Positions 58,586 through 64,000 of a stretch of DNA of 64,000 bases are shown piece by piece. Origin of the DNA: Isochrysis galbana (taxonomy: Eukaryota > Haptophyta > Isochrysidales > Isochrysidaceae). Location: positions 1,220,113 to 1,284,112 of the forward strand of contig CM030939.1 of assembly GCA_018136815.1 (NCBI GenBank), read 5' to 3'. Both the position numbers and the translations under genes were made by a program. How positions within the stretch are numbered: the stretch's first letter is position 1; each line of letters begins with the position of its first letter. The notes beneath the pieces are model-generated. The model was not told the origin of the DNA, searched no databases, and saw only the letters and a program-made list of their open reading frames with translations.

Positions 58586-61500
58586 ATGCGTACCTCTCCC
58601 CTTCCCTCCTCCTCCCCACTCGAGAACGGTCTTCTTCGCTCGCTCACTCTCACAAACTTCAAGTCCCACTCCCACTTCTCCATCCACTTCGGACCGCACG
58701 TCAACTTCCTCGTAGGGCCAAACGGGAGTGGCAAGTCTGCTCTCCTTGCAGCGCTCATCCATTCCCTCGGTGGAAACGCCAACAAGCACTCGGCCACCGC
58801 ACAGGGAAGCAAGGCGGCACACGGGCTGATACAAGACGGAAAGGATCACGCTCTCATACACCTCGTCCTCTACAATGGCGGTGAGGATCCGTACTGCGCA
58901 ATCTCGGAGCGCTCCAGTCAGTCGAGAGAGCACGCCGCAGACGAGGTCACTGTCGACTGCGAGCTCACGCGGCTCGCGGGGAACAAGGTGCGCGGGAGGG
59001 CTGTAGCTCACCACCGCCCGTGCTGCTCGTTTCCACCCTCCGTCACTCCTCCCGCGCGCGCCAGGTCAAGACGGCCTACCGGATCAATGGCGTGACCTGC
59101 ACGCGCAGGGACGTGCTCGAGCTCGCCGAGCACTTCAACCTGCAGGTGGAGAACCCGTGCGCCATTCTGACGCAGGCGGTGCACGCCACCTTCCTGCGCG
59201 ACGCCAAGGACGCGCACAAGCGGTACGAATTCTTCCTCGCCGCGTGCAACGCCGACGTCGTGCGCGACCGGCTGCGCGGCTGCCTCGACCACCAGGCGCA
59301 GATTGCCGCCGCGCTTGCCACGCACGAGGCGAGAGGAGCGCCGCTAGCTGAGGAGGTGGCGCGCTGCACCGCGCTCGTCGAGCAGGCGACGCAGCGCGAC
59401 CGGCTCGAGCGCGAAGTGAACGAGGCTGAAGGCGCGCTCGCGTGGGCCGAGGTGCGCCGTGCCGAGGCGGAGCTGCGCCGCGAGGCGGCGGGCGTCGGCG
59501 CGCTCCACAGTCGGCACGAGGCTGCCGAGCAGTCTCACAACGCTGCCGATGCCGAGCTCGCCGCCTTGCGGCAGGAGGCGGAGGCGGCGCAGCGCGAGCG
59601 CGAGTCGAGGCTCGCTCTCATCGCAGAGGCGAGCCGCGCCAAGGCACAGGCGGGGGCAGCGCACCGTGCGGCGCAGCATGCGGCGGCCGAGGCGGCGGGC
59701 GCGGCCGAGGAATCCGCTGCCGCGCTCGCCGCCTCGCGCGCGCGGTTGGGCGAGATACAGGCGGCGTACGAGCGTGGTGTCGCCTCGATCGAGGCGGACC
59801 GGCGCGCGGCTGTCGAGCGGATCAACAGCGCGCGCACGGCAGCCGAGGCGGAGGTGGCCGCTGCGACCGGCGCCGTCGAGGGCGCGACCGGTGCGTTTGA
59901 GGAGGCAGCGCAGGCCGCGCGCGCCGCCAAGGCGCGCGCCGCCGACGCGGCGCGGCGCGCAGCCGAGCTCAAACGCCAGGCAGAGGGTGTCATGGCGGAC
60001 GCGGCGCGGGCGCGCGCCGCGGCGGGGAACGTGCTGCGCGCCTTTGGCGATGGGATGCCGAAACTGGTCGAGGCCATTGGCCGTACGCAATGGCCGTCGG
60101 GCGTCCGGCCGGTTGGCCCGCTCGGGAGGCACATCATGCTCCGGCCCGCGGGGCGCGCGCACGCCTTCGCCGTCGAGCAGGCGCTCGGTGGCTGGGGTGG
60201 CCTCAGTAGCTTCGTCGTCGAAACTCACGCCGACGAGCGCGAGCTGCGCTCACTCATCGCCCGCGTCGCACCCGCGCTGCGCCAAGTGCGCGTGCTTATC
60301 CAGCCGACGGAGGTGCGCTTCCGCGTGGCCCCCAGCGGGGCCACCGGCTACCCCACCGTGCTCGACGTGCTGGACGTGGCGCAGGACGCCGCCTTCAACG
60401 CTCTGCTCAACGGGTATGGGCCCGAGAGGGTGCTGCTCATCAACTCGTATGAAGACGTCAAGACGCTCTGGGCACGCGCCAGCCCATTTCGCGCATACGA
60501 GCCCGACGGCACGCTGCATTACTTGCGTGGCCGGCTCGAGTCGTCGGAGCGGCCCGACCAGCGGTTTGGCGGCCGCGCGCGCGGTCTGCTCGCGATGGAC
60601 TCGGCTGATGTCGTGGCCGGACTCGAACAGCAGCATGTGACGCTCGCGGCCGAAGCCGCCGACGCGGCTAGCGTGGCTCAGCAGGTGGGCCGCGAGGCGG
60701 ACGCAGCGCGGCGGGCCGAGGAGGCAGCAGGCCGCGAGCGTGCGAGTGCAATAGCGTGCGCCAAGGCGGCCGAACGCAATCTCGCCACCGTCGCGCGTGC
60801 GGCGCTCGCCGATGATCTGGACGACCGGCTGGGCGCACTGCGCGCCGACCTGCGTGAGATCGAGGGCGAGGTCTTCCGCCTCACACGCGAGACGGCTGAG
60901 CGCCAGGCGGCGGTCAACATGACGGAGGCCAATGAGACGAACGCGCTTCGGCTGCTCCGCTCAGCCGAGGCCGAGGTGCGAGCTCTGGGCGGCGGCCGCG
61001 GCGGCACCGGCCTCGACGACATGAGTGGGCTGGAAGAGCGGCTGCGTGCGGCGACGAGCGCCGTGCACAAGAAACGGCAGGCCGCCGAGCGCGCGGCTGC
61101 AGCCATTCGACAAGCGGAGGTAGACCTGGAGGCGCGCCACGCCGCTGCCGCCAACGTGCGCGCGCGCGTTGAGGCACTCTTCCCCAGCGGTGGAGACGCG
61201 TCCGAGGCTAACGACGACGCCACGCAGCCCGTTGGCGCAGCAGTGCCGCCCACGGTCGAGGAGCTCAAGAAGCGGCTCGATCGCTTGCGCGCAGCGCTGC
61301 GCAAGGCGGAGAAGGCGGCGGGTGGGGCCAACGCGGGCAGCACCACGTACGCCGCGCTAGTTGGCGCCTTGCGCGAGGCCGAGGCGGCCTTCGCTGCACA
61401 CACCGAGAGCGTCGCTGCCGTACGGGCGACAGCCGATGGGGTCGGTGCGGCGCTGCGCGAGCGGCAAAAGTTCCACAGGCGCGCGATCAAGCTGTATGGC

Positions 61501-61932
61501 CGGCAAGCGGTCGAGGATTTCCGCCGCCACCTTTCGTACCGCACGCTCGGCGGCACCCTCACGTTCGACCACGCAAGCGACACGCTGGCCGTTGAGGTAT
61601 GCCCAAACGGCAACGATCCCACCGGGCGCGCCACCTCTTCGCTCCGCTCGCTATCGGGCGGCGAGCAGGCATTCTCGACGCTTTCGCTCATCCTCGCCAT
61701 GTGGCAGCTCTCAGCGACGCCGCTCCGCGCGATGGACGAGTTTGACAAGAACATGGACTCCAACTTCCAAACGGCCTCACTTGTCCTCCTCTTCGAGACC
61801 TTTCGCCGCCAGCCGGGCCGCCAATTCCTCATCCTTACGCCGCTCGACTATTCGGGGCTGCTTGCGGACGCAGGCGTGCGCGATGATGAGCTTCTCATCC
61901 ACCGCATGCCGGAGGTCGTCCGGCGCGGCTGA
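58586..61932 (+). CDS. SMC6: SMC6, SMC5/6 complex ATPase
   Basis: Exons 58586-58987 and 59065-61932 with a 77-bp GT-AG intron encode 1089 residues, normal for SMC6. Walker A is G44-P-N-G-S-G-K-S51. LVLYNGGEDPY, TAYRINGVTCTRRDV, and ENPCAILTQ with KRYEFFLAAC are SMC6-specific head motifs. Two long Ala/Glu/Arg coiled coils flank a hinge near residues 465-600 (MPKLVEAIG, HIMLRPAGRAHAFAVEQALG). The C-terminal head has the signature LSGGEQAFST (about 997) and Walker B LRAMDEFDKNMD, the DEFD form that distinguishes SMC6 from SMC5. The complex acts in homologous recombination, replication-fork stability and silencing of foreign DNA. The ATG at 58586 precedes the first head strand; an upstream GTG is not needed. 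The Ala-rich coiled coil reflects high GC. Confidence 0.95.
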
Positions 61933-62447
61933 GCGCACGTCCGCCCTAGCGCGATCGTGGGCGGGCGCATGGCAAAGCCACCGTCTTGGCGACGGCGCCA
62001 AGCGGCACGCCGACCCGGCCGGCTGCCACTAGCGTTGGAACGTGAGCCGGCGCCGATGCGTCGGACGCAGTGGCGCGAAGGCAGGGTGCTCGGCCCACCC
62101 TCACCTTCCTTCATTATGCCACTCGGCACGCCGCCAGGCGGCCCTGAGGAGTCTCTTGCGGACCGCGGACGGGCCCAGGGAGCTAATCTATTCCCGGCAT
62201 AGGAGCAGTCACCACTCGATCGGTCATCGTCCGCCTTCGCCTAGCCATGGTAAATGGATCTGCGGGAAGCGGCAGGCTAGGGGACCGCCACATGGCTTGC
62301 TGCTAACAACAATCGTGCTGCCACCAATGAGCGTAGGTATAGGTGTAGGTAGGTACTCAGTTTATATAGCCGAATGAAAAATTACAGAAACTCACCCCTA
62401 CTACTTGCACGGCGCGAGGCACAACTTTAACTCTATAGTCAGTTGCC
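61933..62447. other. SMC6 downstream region
   Basis: No gene recognised. TAGGTATAGGTGTAGGTAGG lies near 62334. It ends where a MERA-like ORF begins. Confidence 0.4.
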
Positions 62448-62925
62448 ATGGAGCCCATGGAGCGCGCCGGCGCGCCTCCCCTCTCCTTCGGGCATCCCGC
62501 CGAGGGCGGACCCCCACCTCCCATGGATAAGTCGCTGTCGAAGCGACCGCGCCCACCATCTGAGGCCGAACAAGTGCGTGCGACTCTGGGCGCGCCACGC
62601 GGCCCGTGGCCTCGGCCACACCCTGCAAGGCAGCCATGCTGGACCCCCTGCATGGGGGACAGCAGGCTGCATACCACAGCAACCTGCGAATGCCAGGCTG
62701 GCACAGCCAATCCTCCACTAGGCATGCATATTATGGCAGAGGCCCCTCTCGCCGGCCGCGCTGCCTGCACACATCAAGAACCACTCGAACTACAACCGCA
62801 CGCATCTCCCACTCAGCTGACAAGCCAAAGGTGCCACCCTACCCACCTACGCAACCGCCGCTGACCCGCTTCACCACCCTGCATGGCTCACAGGATCCAG
62901 ACTCTGAGGAAAGACAACAACAGCT
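62448..62925 (+). mobile_element. MERA-like ORF interrupted by solo LTR 2 (left part)
   Basis: Starts MEPMERAGAPPLSFGHPAEG with SKRPRPPSEAEQ, similar in layout to the repetitive MERA ORF. It moves to another frame (KPKVPPYPPTQPPLTRF) and reaches DSEERQQQL at the LTR target site. The frame resumes after the LTR at 63773. Probably a decayed element. Confidence 0.4.
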
Positions 62926-63772
62926 TGTCGCATTCGCGAATCGACACTCGTTAGGCTTCGCTCTTCTGCCTTCGTCGTTCGGTATTTATCGTTATAATTC
63001 TCTCGTTCTCGTTCTCGGTCAAAAGCTTCGCTTGGATGCATGGGATCGTGGGTTGTGGAGCGCCCTCTCTCTTTCTCTCGAAAGAGAAGGGAAGTTTCCC
63101 CACCTTTCTTCCTCCCAGACGCCTCGCAAATAGGTTTAATTTGCTATCTCTACAGCGGTTCTTTATCTGCTTCTGGGGGCAATCAGGTTTAATTTACGAC
63201 CTCTTCGTATCTCCCCCTTAGGCACATCGCACTCCTTTCGTCTTATTTGGTAGGTCTCTTGGAATCTTGTGCGGCAGGATTGCCCCTCGTTTCCGTTATG
63301 GTGCGGTTCCCCTTCCAGACGGGATCGCCGACAGATCGCCCTCTGATCGTCGTCCGTCGTCGTCTGGCCGGAGTGTTTGGGTTTGATTTTAGTCGAGTTA
63401 CGTGAGGAAGTCGTGGGGCGAGAGTCGGGGTGTTTTCCTGGGTGTCGTTGTCCGTCGTCCTGTCGTCAGTCGTCATCCGTCGCTCTCGCTCTCGTCGCTC
63501 TCGCTCTCGTAACACTCGTACCCAACAAACTCGCCTCGCCTCGCCAGCCCCTGCCATCACAGCCCTCCTCACACTCGCCCTCGCCTCTCGCCGCTCGCTC
63601 GATGCCGCTTTCGCCGCCGTCCTCGCCCTCGCTCAAGCCCGCCTGCCCGCCTTCCTCTGCTGACGGGCCTCAGCCCGTCAGCACCTCCGAACTCGTCTCC
63701 TCCGCCGCGCCTGCCGCCGGCATGGCCCCTTCCTCATTGCCCTCAGGCCCTATGGGCCATCACAATTCGTCA
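62926..63772 (+). mobile_element. Solo LTR 2, 847 bp, target duplication CAGCT
   Basis: TGTCGCATTCGCG at the left and CAATTCGTCA at the right, with CAGCT on both sides (62921-62925 and 63773-63777). It is the inverted counterpart of 49279-50133. Near its right end an open frame beginning MGLILVELREEVVGRESGCF and ending SGPMGHHNSS runs to the LTR edge and is conserved in all three copies. No internal region is attached. Confidence 0.92.
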
Positions 63773-64000
63773 CAGCTTTGTTTACGGCACTCAGACGCCA
63801 TCTATGACCTCTCACTCCATCAGGTGTCAGGTGGGCGACATCATCATACTCAATACTATCTCTTAAGAGGCGGCTGGAAGCACCTGCAAAGGTGCTTCGA
63901 GACCCCTCTTTATTCCTAGCATATATATTGGCGGCCCCTTGGAGCCTAGAGGACACCAACATTGAGCTGGAGCCTTGCCATCAATATGGAGGACTAGTCT
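63773..64000 (+). mobile_element. Right part of the interrupted element with hairpin
   Basis: Continues in the frame left at 62925 (LRHSDAIYDLSLHQVSGG, stop near 63917). A perfect hairpin GAAGCACC/GGTGCTTC (63877-63898, six-base loop) matches the hairpins at 1969 and 2082, and the surrounding TCTCTTAA and TTTAT motifs recur there too. The window ends inside the element. Confidence 0.45.

Noticed and set aside
58021-58812. Minus-strand ORFs upstream of and overlapping the SMC6 start
   Set aside because: They overlap the SMC6 first exon on the opposite strand and consist of Ser/Leu/Arg/Gly low-complexity sequence.

Overview
The window is nuclear DNA of a GC-rich eukaryote, most likely a secondary-plastid alga such as a haptophyte. 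The support is short GT-AG introns (71-223 bp, many ending CAG and followed by G), a CYP97 carotenoid hydroxylase, a plant-type UDP-sugar pyrophosphorylase and UDP-glucuronate 4-epimerase, CCCTAA (TTAGGG-type) telomere repeats, and proteins with a repeated LGF-x5-W-D motif that I associate with haptophytes and stramenopiles. No 16S, plastid or bacterial operon structure is visible. The lineage is inference.

Layout. 1-2.8 kb: low-complexity DNA. 2.8-6.1 kb: a two-PDZ protein. 6.2-10.3 kb: retrotransposon debris (gag-like element, chromo-integrase, LINE). 11.3-15.4 kb: a coiled-coil gene, a Ty3/gypsy remnant and a UDP-glucuronate epimerase. 16-20 kb: an inverted copy of the 6.6-kb element and a three-exon gamma-glutamyltransferase. 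20-21.3 kb: LINE debris running into a 100-N gap. 21.4-22.5 kb: a telomere array grading into a 14-bp satellite, so the scaffold probably joins two chromosome ends here. 23.6-27.3 kb: a nine-exon UDP-sugar pyrophosphorylase fused to a GOLD-like and coiled-coil tail. 29.6-31 kb: a flavin monooxygenase. 32-34 kb: a repetitive ORF abutting a broken ELM2 gene. 34.8-36.4 kb: a SnoaL/NTF2-like multi-pass membrane protein. 39-43.6 kb: a hypothetical protein and CYP97. 44-47 kb: repeats and a second 100-N gap. 47.6-48.4 kb: a DUF218 protein. 49.3-52.3 kb: nested transposons (solo LTR, hAT-like element, LINE tail). 52.6-53.2 kb: a complex minisatellite. 54-54.7 kb: an AT-richer ORF. 56.3-57.2 kb: akirin. 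58.6-61.9 kb: SMC6. 62.4-64 kb: a second solo LTR inside another element.

Host genes are dispersed, mostly one to three exons, and not organised as operons. The epimerase and the pyrophosphorylase could act in sequence in UDP-uronic acid supply, but they lie on opposite sides of the gap beside the telomere, so their linkage is doubtful. The rest of the window is a record of mobile elements: two solo LTRs with exact 5-bp target duplications, a hAT-like element with 19-bp terminal inverted repeats and an exact 8-bp duplication, and four LINE 3' ends with a common terminus. No CRISPR, tRNA or rRNA gene could be supported.
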